Positions 44,880 to 56,860 are shown, numbered from the stretch's first letter. The stretch is 64,000 nucleotides of DNA from Cynocephalus volans (GCF_027409185.1 NC_084474.1:94455505-94519504); one strand, 5' to 3'. Made by a program: numbers and translations. The notes: generated by a model not told the origin, from the sequence alone.

Positions 44880-46765
44880 TGAGGGACAGCAGAGTGAATC
44901 AGACACAGCCCTGCAGGTGCTCACAGCAGGGGGTGGGAGGGGCAGAAGGCCACAGTCCAGCAGGAAATCTCCGTGTCAGGGCACGGGACAAGGGGCTCTG
45001 GGCTAAGGAGCACTCCAGGCCCCAGGACAGTGCCGGCGGGTCAGGGTGCTGGGGGTTGTGGTGCCACTATGGTGGGGGTCCACGGTGCTGCCCTCACCAG
45101 TGCTGTCCCAATCTGCAGGACAGCCATCCCTTCAGCACTCACGGGTGCCGAGCATCCCACTCCCCTTACCAGGGCAGGTCTGCAGATGAAGACATGGCTC
45201 AGAGAGGCGAGGCGTCCACTAGCCAAGCTGCAAGGCCAAGACAGGAAGTGGGCGCCCAGCAGTGCAATGGGGCCTGCTGTTACGTCCCCACGCCCCGCTG
45301 ACCAAGGCCGATGCACTTAGAGCCACATGTGCCGGAGGCGTGCGCAGCCCTCCCCAGCACCCGGGTTCCCTGAGCTGAGATGGCGCCTGATGAGCCATGT
45401 GCATGGGTCCCCTGGGTGTGTGCCAAGGGGGACAGACGGGACGTAAAGAAAATAGGAGCTGGGGTAAGGCCTTGGGGGTTGTTCCTAGACCTGCTGCCCG
45501 GGCCTCCCCTCTGTGTACCCAGCCCAGAGCCTGGGCAGCCCAGAGCCTGGGCAGCCTGGGTTCTGCACCACCGCACACTTCTGGTCACCTGTGTGCTGTG
45601 CCCAGCCCTGGCTGAACCTCTTCTGTTGGCCTGACTCTAAATATCCAGCCAAGGGCCTCCTGGGATGTGATCCGAGGTTAGGACTGTCCCTTCCTCCAAG
45701 CTCCCACCCCGCCAGGCTCCACAGACGTGGTGAGGTGCCACAGAGAGGCCAGGAAGCCAAAACCACAGGAACAGCTGAGGGGACCCGGGCTGGAGCGCAG
45801 CAAGTGCCCAATACAGCACAATGGACCACCTAGAGTGGAAGGGGAGGTGAAGGACCCCCCGGACCTCCACACTGACAGGCATCCTCCAGCAAGCCTGGCC
45901 CCTTCCACAGCCTCCTCTCCACCCCACCACCAAACCACCACGGGGCCTCTCGCCACCAACTTCAAGGGAAGAGGCGGACGCGGGCGATGGCAGGCAGGGC
46001 CTAGTGCGACAGATGTGGGGCTGGGACAGATGGTGGAGGCCTTTGATGAGGGCTCCGCAGTCCCCCACCTCTGCACCAGCCCCTGCAGGAAGGGACCTGC
46101 TGTGCAGGTGGAGCCGAGCTCCTGCTGGGCCCACGGCCCCCAGGCTCACTTCAGACCCCAGGGGCGGGAGGCCAGTGCCACCCATTCATTGGCAGCCAAG
46201 GGGCAAAGCAAATGGCCCCCAGTCGCTCCTCGCCCCACCACGCAGCTGCCTGCAGATGAGAGCCACTCTCTGGGGACTGGGGGAGTGGGCAGTCACCGCT
46301 CCTGGACACCCAGCCTTGACTGATGGGACTGACCTTTCCAGCTTCCAGAGAAAATCTACTGAGCACTCCGTGGCCTTCTGAGTGGAGCACAGGGGAACCT
46401 CCTGAAGGGGGTGAGATGGATTTCCTGGTTAAATTTTGCCGCATCTGTCGGGGGGGGGGGACCTGCAAAGGCCACGAAGGTGCTGGGAGCAGGCGCAGCT
46501 CACTTTCCTGGTGCTCAGGCCAGTTTTAAGGGTGGAAAGGACCCAAGGCCCAGGCAGGTGCTGCCGGATGGCTGGTCGGCTGGAGCCTTGGAGAAGCCAT
46601 CACTCAGAGGGGCCAGAAAGCCCACCCTGAGCCCCTGCTCTCCATGCTGGGAAGCCCGGATTCGTCCACATCAAGCTCTCGAGACCTGTGGGTGGGCACA
46701 TTTCTGCTCCACACCAGCAGTCAGAGAGAGAAAGAGCTGTGGGGGAAGCCAGGACGCTGACCTGG
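44880..46765. other. GC-rich single-copy DNA, no gene recognised
   Basis: An antisense MIR/L2 scrap may lie at 44900-44960 and 45170-45230. A short local repeat occurs at 45526-45565 (AGCCTGGGCAGCC, with related copies). Frames on both strands have no domain. Confidence 0.45.
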
Positions 46766-46769
46766 GAGA

Positions 46770-47095
46770 CACCGTATCCCCCTACTCACAAATTCATGTG
46801 TTACTCTCCTACCCTCCAGTGCTCAGGACATGACCTTATTCAGAGAGAGATTTTGCAGACATAATCCTGTTAAGGTGAAGTCATTAGGGTGGGCCTTAAT
46901 CTAGTATGACCAGTGTCCTAACAAATGGGAAATTTGGACACAGAGACAAACACAGAGGGATGACCATGTGAGGACACGGGGAGGAGACGCCATCTGCACG
47001 TGAGGAGAGGCCTCAGGAGGAACAACCTGACACACCCGGATCTTAGACTCCAGCCTCCAGAGCCGAGAGATCATAAATGCCTGTGGCTTCAGCCC
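46770..47095 (+). mobile_element. MaLR LTR, MLT1A-like
   Basis: Contains GACATGACCTTATTCAGAGA, TTTTGCAGACATAATCCTGT, CTAGTATGACCAGTGTCCTA, GGAAATTTGGACACAGAGAC, CATGTGAGGACACGGGGAGG and CTCCAGCCTCCAGAGCCGAG. The 3' terminal phrase is lost or diverged. Confidence 0.8.
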
Positions 47096-47352
47096 CCAGC
47101 CCATCTCTACTGCTGACCCTCGGGAAGTGGCAGAGCCACCAGGTGGCTGGGGCCTCCTGCCAAAGCCAATTCCTGGATCTTGTCCAGTTTGACTTTCATG
47201 GCTCCCCAGTTCTGAGTGCCCCTCCTGAGAGGAGAGCTGCCCCATCTCCTCCTATGCCCAGCTCATCCTAATGCCCTCGCTGCCCAGAGGCCACCGCTAG
47301 GCCCTTGTCCCCCTCCCCAGGAGGACACAGGATGTTGAGGGAACAAAGGCAG

Positions 47353-47369
47353 AACAGCAGGGGGCAGAT
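47353..47369 (+). promoter_or_regulatory. CTCF-like motif
   Basis: AACAGCAGGGGGCAGAT contains the AGCAGGGGGCAG core. Occupancy is unknown. Confidence 0.3.
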
Positions 47370-47684
47370 GGAGGGAGGTGGCTCCACCGAGGCCTCAGGA
47401 CCAGGGCAGGGAGCTGTCCAGGGCCACAGATGCCCTGCAGTCAGTGAGCCCCTATCCTGGGCATGTCCAGGGAGCAGGGGGCCACAGGTCAGTCCCTGGT
47501 AGCAAGGATGGGCTGGGCAGGCCTAAGTCCCCCATCCCTCTCCAGAGTCCCATATCCTATGAGGCTGTCACAAGGCCCTGGGGCCCATGCTCTGAGCAGG
47601 GGCTCCCAAGACCCCTGCAGCCTCAGTCCAGCACCGAGCTAGGGACCACTGTCCTCTGGACAGCCCTGTCGGGGCCTGATCACA

Positions 47685-47785
47685 CCTATTTCAGAGATAC
47701 AAACACCAAGGCTCAGAAAGCACAGCTCGCACACAGCCCCTCAGTGGCGGGGTTGGAACAGAGCCCAGCCCTGACCTCAGGCTGC
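47685..47785 (-). mobile_element. MIR SINE fragment, antisense
   Basis: CACCAAGGCTCAGAAAGCAC, CTCGCACACAGCCCCTCAG, GGGTTGGAACAGAGCCC read as the reverse of a MIR. Confidence 0.55.
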
Positions 47786-48184
47786 CCACAGACCAGGAGG
47801 GAGGGCGAGGATGATGCCTGAGGCCAGTCAGGAGAGGGACTCCTGGTCCAGTGCCCCCTGAGCTGTGCTGCACTGGAGAAGACAAGCAAGGGCATTCCTG
47901 GAAGGGGGACCGCACCTGCAAAGCGCAGCGGGGGAGGGGCGGCCTCTGGGGCTCTTCGGTAGTTCCCAAAAGCTGGAGGGGACCCATGGTGGGGGGAGAC
48001 AGAGGCGGGCAGGGTGGAGCAGAGCGTGATGGCGGGCGACAGGCAGCTGCCCACGTCAGGAGCATTCCTCAGGGACAGATCTGACTGCAGATTGGAGACC
48101 TGAGCCCTGACCACACACCCAGGAGGGGGCCCGCTAGCCCCCAGCCTCACTCTCCCTGGTGCTCCAGGTACTCCAGCTGTCAGC

Positions 48185-48385
48185 CATCATCCCTCTCAAG
48201 GAGCTGCTGTGACTAATTACTCTTAAATGACAGCCCACAGTGAGAGAGGGGGGTGGGGCTGGCAGCGGGAGCCAATTAGCCTGAATTACCCCTTCATTGG
48301 GGCCCAATTAGTGTCAGTTGGGCGGGGTCAGAGGGGGCCTGGAGCACTCATTGTTTGATTAAGTCACTGATTGGGGCTCCCAGAC
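48185..48385. other. Unique island with repeated ATTA words, candidate conserved non-coding element
   Basis: Contains TGTGACTAATTACTCTTAAA, GAGCCAATTAGCCTGAATTA, GGCCCAATTAGTGTCAGTTG and TTGTTTGATTAAGTCACTG. Five TAATT/AATTA/GATTA cores lie in about 180 bp, spaced between GC-rich segments, with no repeat hallmark. Confidence 0.45.
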
Positions 48386-48455
48386 CATCCCAGATCCTGG
48401 GCTTGCTCTGCCACTGCAAAGAGGCTGTGCTCCCCTCCCCCGTCTGGTCTGCCAT

Positions 48456-48480
48456 CCCCCCCCCCCCCCCCCCCCCCCCC
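48456..48480. repeat. 25-nt poly-C run
   Basis: An uninterrupted run of 25 C followed by GCCCCCG. The complementary G strand can form G-quadruplexes and the C strand an i-motif. Run length is likely polymorphic and also prone to sequencing error. Confidence 0.97.
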
Positions 48481-48534
48481 GCCCCCGTGGGAAGTCATGC
48501 CTCAGTGACAGTGTAGGGGGGTGGCCTGTTCAGG

Positions 48535-48830
48535 ACCCGCCAGCCCTGCAGGACCTTTGCACACGCTGCTCCTCAGCCTGCCTAGGCACTTCACTTAGCG
48601 AACTCCTACTCACTCTTCAAAACTCAACTCCAGGACACCTTCCCAGATGCCCCGGGGTTGTGTTAGGAATTGCTGGGCTCCCCCAGCCCCGGACACCCCT
48701 GCTCAGAACTTACCCCTGCTCCCCCAGCTCAACTCCTCGCCTCCTTCCCCACTAGAACCGTGGAAGGCAGGACGATGTTTGGACATCGAGGCTGCCTGAA
48801 CTTGGCGGGTGCTCAGCAGAAACGAGATCA
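48535..48830 (+). mobile_element. L2 LINE 3' end fragment
   Basis: Sense L2: CAGGACCTTTGCACACGCTG, TACTCACTCTTCAAAACTCA, CTCCAGGACACCTTCCCAGA, then a diverged CCCACTAGAACCGTGGAAGG, GGACGATGTTTGGACATCG and GGCGGGTGCTCAGCAG. Confidence 0.75.
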
Positions 48831-49104
48831 CCAAGAAGAGGGGCAAATCTGCGATCCCAGCCGCAGGCCCAGGCAAGCTCCGTGAGGGCTTCGTCATCCC
48901 AGCCACAGGCCCAGGGCAGGGCACACCCCAGAGAAGGGCTGAGAGTTGCCCTGGGCACCACAAGGCAGGGTTTGGCAGGTACAGGGGCGCTGGACTCCTA
49001 AAGCCCACACTGTCCCCGCCCATCGTGCTGGGTCCCTCTGACTCCCCAGCCCCTTTCCTCCTAGCCCCACCCCTGCACCCCGGCCTCCCCCCTCCTCAGA
49101 GGCT

Positions 49105-49345
49105 GCTTCCCATGCAAATGCATTCAGAATAGATGACATTTCAGAAACATCTATTTGTATATATTTAGACTCCATTTCAAAAGAATTATTCAAACTTGGA
49201 GCCGTTTAGATAGATGAGTGTGGAATGGATTGTTTCTTAAGTGTTCACGTCAAAAATACCATGTTTTCTAAGTGGATTACAAAAGCTGTAATTGTTGAAG
49301 TAGGTACATTCTGCTGGGGAAAATTACAAAATTATGACTTGGGTC
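49105..49345. other. AT-rich unique island, candidate conserved non-coding element
   Basis: Starts at CTTCCCATGCAAATGCATTC (octamer ATGCAAAT). It holds TTTGTATATATTTAGACTCC, AAAAGAATTATTCAAACTTG, AGCTGTAATTGTTGAAGTAG and AAAATTACAAAATTATGAC. It has sharp GC-rich borders and no repeat hallmark. Confidence 0.5.
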
Positions 49346-49734
49346 TCAGGAATACTGTGTCCTGAGGAACAGGGGCAGGGGGGGCCAACCAACAATGTGG
49401 GGTGGGGGCCGAGTGCATGTGGTGTTGGCTCCTGCTCGGTCCTAAGGCAAAGGTCCCCTGAGCACGCTGTGCCAGGGCCCTCCAGGTCCAGCATGGGACA
49501 CAGGGTCCTGTCCGTCAGGGAGGGCCTCAGGCAGGGGAGATGGACATGTTCAGATGCGTGGAAGGGGCAGGAGGAGGCAGGTAGAGGTGAGCACACAGGA
49601 GGAGCCTCAGCTGGTGAGCGGGGCAGGGACGGCCAGGCCAAGTCTGGGATGCAGGCAGCGGCAGCTGCGAGGTCCCAGGGTAGGAGCCCACATCTTCCCA
49701 GCAGCCCCAGACAGCAGGGAAGGCCAGAGAGTGG

Positions 49735-49940
49735 GCGTAAGGATTTGGGCAGCCTGGGCTCCAGTCCCAGCTTCACCACTTACTGGCCATGTGGCTCTGC
49801 CCACTCTGAACCTCAGTTTCCCAGTCTGTAAAATGGCAATAATGATCCCAACCTCACAAGGAAGTTGTGACTAAAGAGGAGATAACGTAAGTGAAGTACT
49901 GGAAAACAGCCGGTGCTGTTAATGCCAAGGGACTCGGCTG
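49735..49940 (+). mobile_element. MIR SINE fragment, well preserved
   Basis: Sense MIR over nearly full length: CCAGTCCCAGCTTCACCACT, TACTGGCCATGTGGCTCTGC, CTCAGTTTCCCAGTCTGTAA, AATGGCAATAATGATCCCAA, GAAGTTGTGACTAAAGAGGA, ACGTAAGTGAAGTACTGG. Confidence 0.85.
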
Positions 49941-50154
49941 CCTGGGAGTCCAACCTCGGCTGCTGTGACAGACCTGGCTGTGGCTCAGCACCTCAGTCCG
50001 GGTTCTCAGAGTCAGTCTGGGCTTAGCCTCATTTTCACTGGCATCCCTGCCTCACCCCAGTTCCATCCCCCACACAAAGCCCTACCCAAATACCTACCTT
50101 TTCTGCCCCAACATGAGGCACGCCAGGCTGCCTTCTCTTCCCTAAGGACGCCCC

Positions 50155-50240
50155 CAGCCCTGACCCCAGGGCCTTTGCACATGCTGTTCCTGGTGCCTAA
50201 TCTGTCCTAGCCCTGTTCTCCACCTGGCCCAAGTCCCCTC
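50155..50240 (+). mobile_element. L2 LINE fragment
   Basis: CAGGGCCTTTGCACATGCTG then TTCCTGGTGCC is the L2 phrase seen also at 48.55 kb and 51.5 kb. Confidence 0.55.
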
Positions 50241-50939
50241 GGGGGATGGGTACTCCCATCCTGCTGCCCTCTCAGTGCCACCTGGCCCTCTTTGCTCAGA
50301 ACAGGCACGCTTGTGTCCCCTCCCCTCCAAGACCACAGCTTCTTGCAGGAGGTGCGGGTTGCTACCACAGCCACACTGCTTGCACAGTGCTGAATGGCAA
50401 GCAGCACCCAGTGCTCACTGTCAGTCAAGGCACACCCGCTCAGCCAGGCCCCTGCAGGGGTGGGAAGGGGGCACACCACGTGTGCTGCCAGCAAGGAGGA
50501 ACAGGGTGTGTAGCACAGTCGTCACCATGGGAGGCTCCACCATGTAAACAGACACGCGTGCACAGGCTGTGTGCACTAACCGATTCAGCAGAAACCTGTT
50601 GCCATTGTCGGATTGCTAGCAGTGCTTTTCCCTGGAGGTGGGATCATGGGGAACTTCTGTCCGATTTTTGTTTTGTTACAACGAACCTTCTGTAATGAAG
50701 ACCAAATCCAAACAGAGGTGGGCAGAGATGGAGAGGTGGAGGCAGGTGGGGCGGAAGCTGTGCAGGGAACTGCAGCCAGAGCTGGAATTCACGTCAGAGG
50801 TCACCTGACAGCCTATCCCTGGGCTCTCTCCTTCCTTTCTTCACGGAGTCTCCCCTGGGCACATAGAGGGAAACCTCTGGGCTCATCATGGATGAGAAAT
50901 CCCTCCCAATTACACCACCCTTCCAACATTTCTGTCACT

Positions 50940-51025
50940 GAAGTCCTGAGTACCCAGGTCCTCAGACCTCCTCACACTGGAGGTTCAGTGACAGCTATTT
51001 GAATGAGTGAATAAATGAATGAAGT
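50940..51025 (+). mobile_element. L2 LINE tail
   Basis: AGGTTCAGTGACAGCTATTT then GAATGAGTGAATAAATGAAT is a sense L2 3' end. Confidence 0.5.
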
Positions 51026-51174
51026 CCCCCAAAGACACCAGGCTCCCCCAGCCCCCAGCCTCCACACCAGTGTGCTCGTCCTGGTCTTCCCAGACCTCCA
51101 TGGCAAAGCTGACAGCTACACCTCTATCCGCCCCAGCCCCTCCCCCATGTTCCCTATCAATTAGCTCATTAATA

Positions 51175-51500
51175 ACACATGCATATGAATTGGCAAAGTG
51201 TGCCAGGCGCCGTCCTAGGTGTTGGGGATGGCAGGGAAGGAAACAGACGAATTCCCTGCCACATGAGCTGGCACAAGAAACAGGCACTGGGGTGGATTCA
51301 TGGTGTGCAGGTGGCAATGAAGACAAGGGGAAAGACCAGCAGGGGCAGGGGCAGCGAGCTGGGGTTGGTCAGCAAAGGTGTCACTGTGAAGCCAGACCGG
51401 GCTGGAGGCGTCCTGAAGGGGGGCACGCAGTCGGGGGGGCATGGCATTCCAGGCAGGAGGGCAGCACGTGCAAAGGCCCCGAGGCAGAGGAGGCAGCACC
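51175..51500 (-). mobile_element. L2 LINE fragment, antisense
   Basis: AAGTGTGCCAGGCGCCGTCC, GGGGATGGCAGGGAAGGAAA, TCACTGTGAAGCCAGACCGG, GGCATTCCAGGCAGGAGGGC and AGCACGTGCAAAGGCCCCGA follow the reverse order of an L2 end. Confidence 0.7.
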
Positions 51501-51504
51501 GGCA

Positions 51505-51890
51505 TGGGGCCGCAGGGCCTTTGCGTGCACCGTTCCCTCTGCCGGCTGCTCTTCCTTAGACTCCTCCCCTACTGCAGGTCTTCATTCATCTGTTGCTCTG
51601 GCAGTGAGACCTTTGCTGACCATCCTATCCAGAAGGGAGCCTCCCTCTTCACTCACACCGCCGCCCCTCCCTGCCCCACCCCACTGCACCCACGCGCTAT
51701 CACTGTGGGAGGGGCTGGCTTCCTTCACCCCTACTCTTCCTGTCCTGGTTCCCCCACCGGGGTCAGCTCCAGGAGGGCAGGTGTCTTTGCTGGTTTTGCT
51801 CCTGGTTGTGTCCCTAGCCCTGAGCTGGGGTCAGTGTTGGCACATAGTAGGTACTCCATGTTTTGGAGGACAGCATGGGTGATTACTACC
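51505..51890 (+). mobile_element. L2 LINE 3' end, well preserved
   Basis: GCAGGGCCTTTGCGTGCACC, CAGTGAGACCTTTGCTGACC, CAGCTCCAGGAGGGCAGGTG, TGGTTGTGTCCCTAGCCCTG, GGCACATAGTAGGTACTCC is the full sense L2 tail order. It is head-to-head with the antisense L2 piece ending at 51500. Confidence 0.85.
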
Positions 51891-51959
51891 TCATACGGAG
51901 AACTTCGGGGCTTTCCGTGAGCTGCCCCATTTAAAGGGCATGGCACGAAGTGGTCCCAG

Positions 51960-52075
51960 TGAACGCACAGGTCTCCCTGGCTCTGTCTGCTGCATAATGG
52001 CTGGGGGACCTAGGCTTCCCTGTGAGCCTCAGTTTCCCTATCCATAAAACACAGTGATAAACAGGTGCTTGAGAA
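51960..52075 (+). mobile_element. MIR SINE fragment
   Basis: GGCTGGGGGACCTAGGCTTC, CTGTGAGCCTCAGTTTCCCT, ATCCATAAAACACAGTGATA is a sense MIR core. Confidence 0.65.
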
Positions 52076-52079
52076 TCGC

Positions 52080-53740
52080 AGGAGGAGATGCCTGTGGTCT
52101 GTGAGGGGCTGCACACTGGAACCCCCGTGTACACTCGTTCTTGTTGCTAACCCTTCCCACAGCTCTAAAGGACCTCACCCGGACGCTGCTGTTCCCACAG
52201 TGGAGTCCTGGGGTCCCCACCCGCAGACCCCAGGCAGAGGGAAAATTTCACATCCCGATTAGAGGCCCCTACCATCTGATCTTTCTGTGGACACTTCTCT
52301 CCTGAGTTGTGCCTACGACAGACTGCTCATCCATCCTGCACACCAGCCTCTCCCGGGTACGATCGCAGCTTTTCACTATGTCTGGCTTTGAGCAAGTGTC
52401 GGGGCCGGGGCAGAAGCCAGTGCATCTGAGACAGCGCCACCTCACCCACCCGCCTTCTGTGCATCTCACGCCCCATCTACTTTACTCGACGATGCACTGT
52501 GGAGGTGCCCCACTGATTGCATTAGTGCCCAGCGGCCTCTTCTCCAGGAGAAGGAGCCCCGTTTTTCTCTCTGGGCATGAGGACTCTGGCCTTTGTTACC
52601 CCCAGCCCCCCCAGGCTGCTCAGAACTGCACGGCATCCATACATCCCAATCCCCCTGCTGTGGACTCCTGGTGGCTCACCTCCTCCCTGGCCACTGCCCA
52701 TCGCCTCCATGCCTGATGGTTCTACTCCCTGTCCCTGCCAGCCTCTCTCTGCCCCATAGCTGAGCTCCTGCAATGTGTCAGGAGCTGGGGACACTGAGGA
52801 AACAAAACCCTGCCTCTGACCTCAGCCAGCAGCTCGCCATGCAGCTGGAGATTTCATTCAACAAACAGATGCTGAGACCCAGAGATAAGGGCAGTAGGGC
52901 AGGGACAGCGCCCCACGCTTCGGCTCCCCAGCACATGCACTGTGCTGGCTACCACCCACCAACTGCTCCCTGGGGTTCTGTATCTCCCCTCCACCCATTT
53001 CTCACCCAGAACCATCAAATCTGGCCACAGCCCTCCTCCCACCTCCCCCAGCCCCTCCCCTGCATGCTCCTGGGGCCCTCTGCTCCCTGGCCTCCACATG
53101 CCAGCTGGTGCCACTCAGGGCAAAGCCCTCTCTGCCCCTGTTCCCCTGGCTCACACCCATGCACCCTCCCAACCTCAGCTCAAGGGGTGCCTCCTCCAGG
53201 AAGCCTCCTGGATCCCTGCTCACTGGCCAGGGAAGTTATCACTACCAGGCTTTCTCAGACTCCCACTGGGTCAGGGAGAGCCTCTGGCTCATCCCTGGCA
53301 CCACAGACCCCACTGAGTCTTGGAAAGTGAGCACTCAGATGCACCAAGCACCTTCCAAGTCTGGGCATGGGACAGAAGGCGAGGGGTCAGGAAAAGGCTC
53401 CCCAGAGGACGTGCGGGCTGTTAGGGCAGGTGGGAAGGGCACCCTAGGAAGAGGGAGAGGAAGTTCTGATGTTCGAGGGAAGGGGAAGTTTGGCTTGGCC
53501 AGAGCACTGGGTTCAAGGTCCCCTGAGCCTCAGCTACCACCAGCCGCCAAAGCCCCGCCACAGTGGCTGTCCAGGGCCGACCCTTATCCTTCCTGCAGAA
53601 CAACATGGCTGGGGTAGCCGAGTCCTTTCTATGCAGGAGCCTTAGCGCTCCTCGGGTTGGAGCTGGGAAGACCTGGCCAGGACAAACTAAAATACTGTGT
53701 GACAATGGCACGTAAGTTGGGAGGGAGTGATGAGAGCTAA
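52080..53740. other. GC-rich single-copy DNA with an L2 scrap
   Basis: At about 53130-53235 a sense L2 piece is suggested by AACCTCAGCTCAAGGGGTGC and CCTCCAGGAAGCCTCCTGG. No gene is supported. Confidence 0.45.
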
Positions 53741-53744
53741 TGCG

Positions 53745-54240
53745 TTTAAAGACTCATGCATTATTCAGGAAGGGACGACGATGATGTCTAACTTTAAACT
53801 TTGTTTCAGTAGATATACCTGGCAAAATTTCAAGGGAAAAAAATAAAAGATCGAAGTAAAGTGTATAAGTAGATTTTTTAAATATAGAATAAGAAGCAAT
53901 GAACGAATTTTTTAAAACTCAGTTGATTCAAGAGACATGAAAACTATTTTAAATGCATCAGGTGAGACTGGATTAGGTCCTCGACCTACAAAGAGCATTA
54001 CTGGAGTAATCAGTAAAACTTGAATGGAGTCTGTGATTAGACAGTAACATCTGCTGGTGTCGATTACTGCTTTGGAGGTTATGTAGGAGAGTGTCCTGGA
54101 GCTTCCTGACGCCCCGCTGGATTGGAGGGGCACTGGAGCACCTGGTGAGGACGTGTTCACCCTGGGGAGAGACCAACAGCGCCCTGAAAACTCGGCCTCC
54201 CAGGTCTGCAACTTTGATGTACTTTTGCAATATTTCCAAA
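53745..54240 (+). repeat. Unclassified old interspersed repeat at the border of the L1 block
   Basis: AT-rich sequence with ACTGGAGTAATCAGTAAAAC, TTGAATGGAGTCTGTGATTA and GGAGGTTATGTAGGAGAGTG. I associate this wording with an old mammalian repeat but cannot name it. It ends where L1-like sequence starts. Confidence 0.45.
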
Positions 54241-56860
54241 GTCAAATGTTAAAAACTCTAGTAATAAAAAACAAAGAAGTTTTCAGAAATCACAATAAAT
54301 ACAAATCAAAAGTCAGATGGAGAAACAAATCCCAAATTATCAACAATGGATTAAACTCATGAATGAAAAGACAGGGATTGTCACACTGGATTTTTAAAAT
54401 CCAGCTACATGCTGTTTACAAGAGACATATCAAAAACATAGAAACACGGAAAGACTGAAAATGAAAATACAGGAAAATATACCATGAAAACATTAATCAA
54501 AAGAAAGCTGGTATAGTCACATTAATAGCAGACAAAAGGGGTTTTAAGATAATAAGCATTGCGTGGGATAAGAAAGGTCATTTCATAATGCTAAAAGGTT
54601 CAGTTCACCAAGAAAATACATCAATTCTAAACTTGTATGCAACCTTAAAAAAATAGCCACAGAATATATAAAGCAAACATTTATAGAGCTACAGGGAGAA
54701 ATTTCCAAATCCACTAGTGTAGTAGAAGATTTCAACATATTTCTCTCAATTTATGAGAGAGCAAACACACCAAAAAAAGATACAGAAGATTTAAGCTACA
54801 AAGTTAACAAGCTTAATTTAATGAGCATTAATAGAACTTTCCACGCAGCAATTAAAAAATACACATTCTTCTCAAGCATACATGAAATATTTACAGAAAT
54901 GGAAAGTTCTAGGCCATAAAGCAAGTCTTAACAAATTTCAAAGAACCAGTACCACATAAAAGAAATCCTCTAACAAAATGTAACTGTTAGAAGATAATAA
55001 AAAAGAGTAAATTAAAAATCCCCAGGTATTTAAAATTTTATAATTCACTTCTTAATAAGTAATGGGTCAAAGAAAAATCACAATAGATATAAACTTTTTA
55101 AACTGAATAATAATGAATCATATCGAAACTTGTAGGATGCAGTAAAAGCAGACATTTAAAGGGGAATTTATAGATTCTAAATGCTTATGTTAGAAAAAAG
55201 AAAGGCTAAAAATTCATGGGCTAAGCATATCACTTTAGAAATTAGAGAAAAGAACTACAGGATACACCCAAATAAAGAGAAAGGAAAGAGGTAATAAAAA
55301 GTAGAAACCAATAAAAAACTTAAATAGGCATAAAGTAGAACAAAGCCAAAAGTCAGTTCCTTAAAAACACTAATAAGAAAGACGAAGCTCTGGAAAGAAT
55401 GATCAAGGGAAAAAAAAACTGAACAAATAAACAGTGTTAGGAATGAAAAAGGGCACAGATCTATAGACAGAGCAGAGTCTGCATAGATAAGAAAGAAAAT
55501 ATTATGACACCCTCACGCCACTATGCGGGAAAACCTAGACAAAATGGGCAAATTCCTAGAAAAATATAATAACAAAACTGCCTCAAGAAGAAAAAAGAAC
55601 TTGAATGGTCTTGTATTTTTTATAACAGTAGAGTATATAATATATAATAGAGAAAGAAATAGAGAGAATATCGTTAAGAAAAATTGAAGAGGAAATACCT
55701 CCAAACTCATTTTACAAGGTCAGCATTGCCCTGATACCAAAGCCAGACAAGAACACTAAAAGAAAAGAAAATTACAGGCCAATATCCTTAATGAATATAG
55801 ATGCAAAAATCCTCAACAAAATGCTAGCAAACCAAATTCACTGGCTAATCAAAAGGATCATTGACCATTATCAAGTGAAATTTATCCCTGGGATGCAAGA
55901 ACAGTTCAACACATGCAAATCAATCCATGCACTACACCACATTAACACAATGAACGATGTAAGCAGCATGGGCATTTCAATGGCTGCAGAAAAAGCATTT
56001 GACAAGACACAGCATCCTTTCATGATAAAAAATTCTCAACAAATTAGGCATAGAAGGAAAGTACCTCTACACAAGCTAAGGCCATATATGACAAGCCCAC
56101 AGCTAACATCATACTCAATGGTGAAAAGCTGAAAGCTTTCCCTCTAAGATCAGGAACAAGATAAGGACGCCACTCTGGCCACTTCTATTCAATATAGTAC
56201 TGAAGCGCCAGCCAGAGCAGTTAAACAGGAGAAAGAAATAAAAGGCATACAAATAGAAAGGAAGAAATGAAATTGTCTCTGTTTGCAGGTGACATGGTCT
56301 TATATATATAAAACCCTATAGACTCCACCAAAACATTGTTAGAATTAATGAATTCAGTGGAGCTGCAGAATACAAAATCAATATCTGAAAATCAGTAGCA
56401 TTTCTATACACTAAGAATAAATTATCCAAAAAAGAAATCAAGATTTCCATTTACAATAGTATCAAAACAAAAACAAAAACAAAAATAAAAAAACCTTAGG
56501 AATAAATTTAACCAAGATAGATCTGTACATGGAAACCTATAAAACATTAATAAAAGAAACTGAAGACACAAATAGATGGAGAGATATCCTATGTTCATGG
56601 ATAGAAAGAATTGTCGTAAAAATGACCACTCTACCCAAAGCAATATACAGAGTGAATGCAATTCCTATCAAAATTCCAAAGACATTTTTCACAGAAATAG
56701 AAAAAACAATCCCAAAATTTGTAACCACAAAAGACTACAAATAGCCGAAGCAATCATGAGCAAGAATGTGGAGAAAAGGGGACTTGCAGGTTGTTGGTGG
56801 GAATGTAAATTAGTACATAAATTTCCATTATGGAAAAGTTTGGAGGTTTTAGATGCAAAA
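54241..56860 (+). mobile_element. LINE-1 (L1M-type) fragment A, dead ORF2
   Basis: 5'-truncated L1 in sense orientation. ORF2 endonuclease-region sequence starts near 54370 (CATGCTGTTTACAAGAGACA). Reverse-transcriptase sequence spans about 55690-56310; a 113-codon frame at 55791-56132 is its longest intact piece, containing [14 protein letters not shown]. The catalytic F-A-D-D region at 56290-56302 reads F-A-G-D here, and there are many frameshifts and stops. At about 56745-56760 the sequence jumps to the distal L1 phrase GTTGGTGGGAATGTAAATTA, implying an internal deletion. Non-functional. Confidence 0.85.

Noticed and set aside
55791..56132. 113-codon frame with reverse-transcriptase similarity as a possible gene
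   Set aside because: It is a surviving piece of a dead L1 ORF2 flanked by stops and frameshifts.
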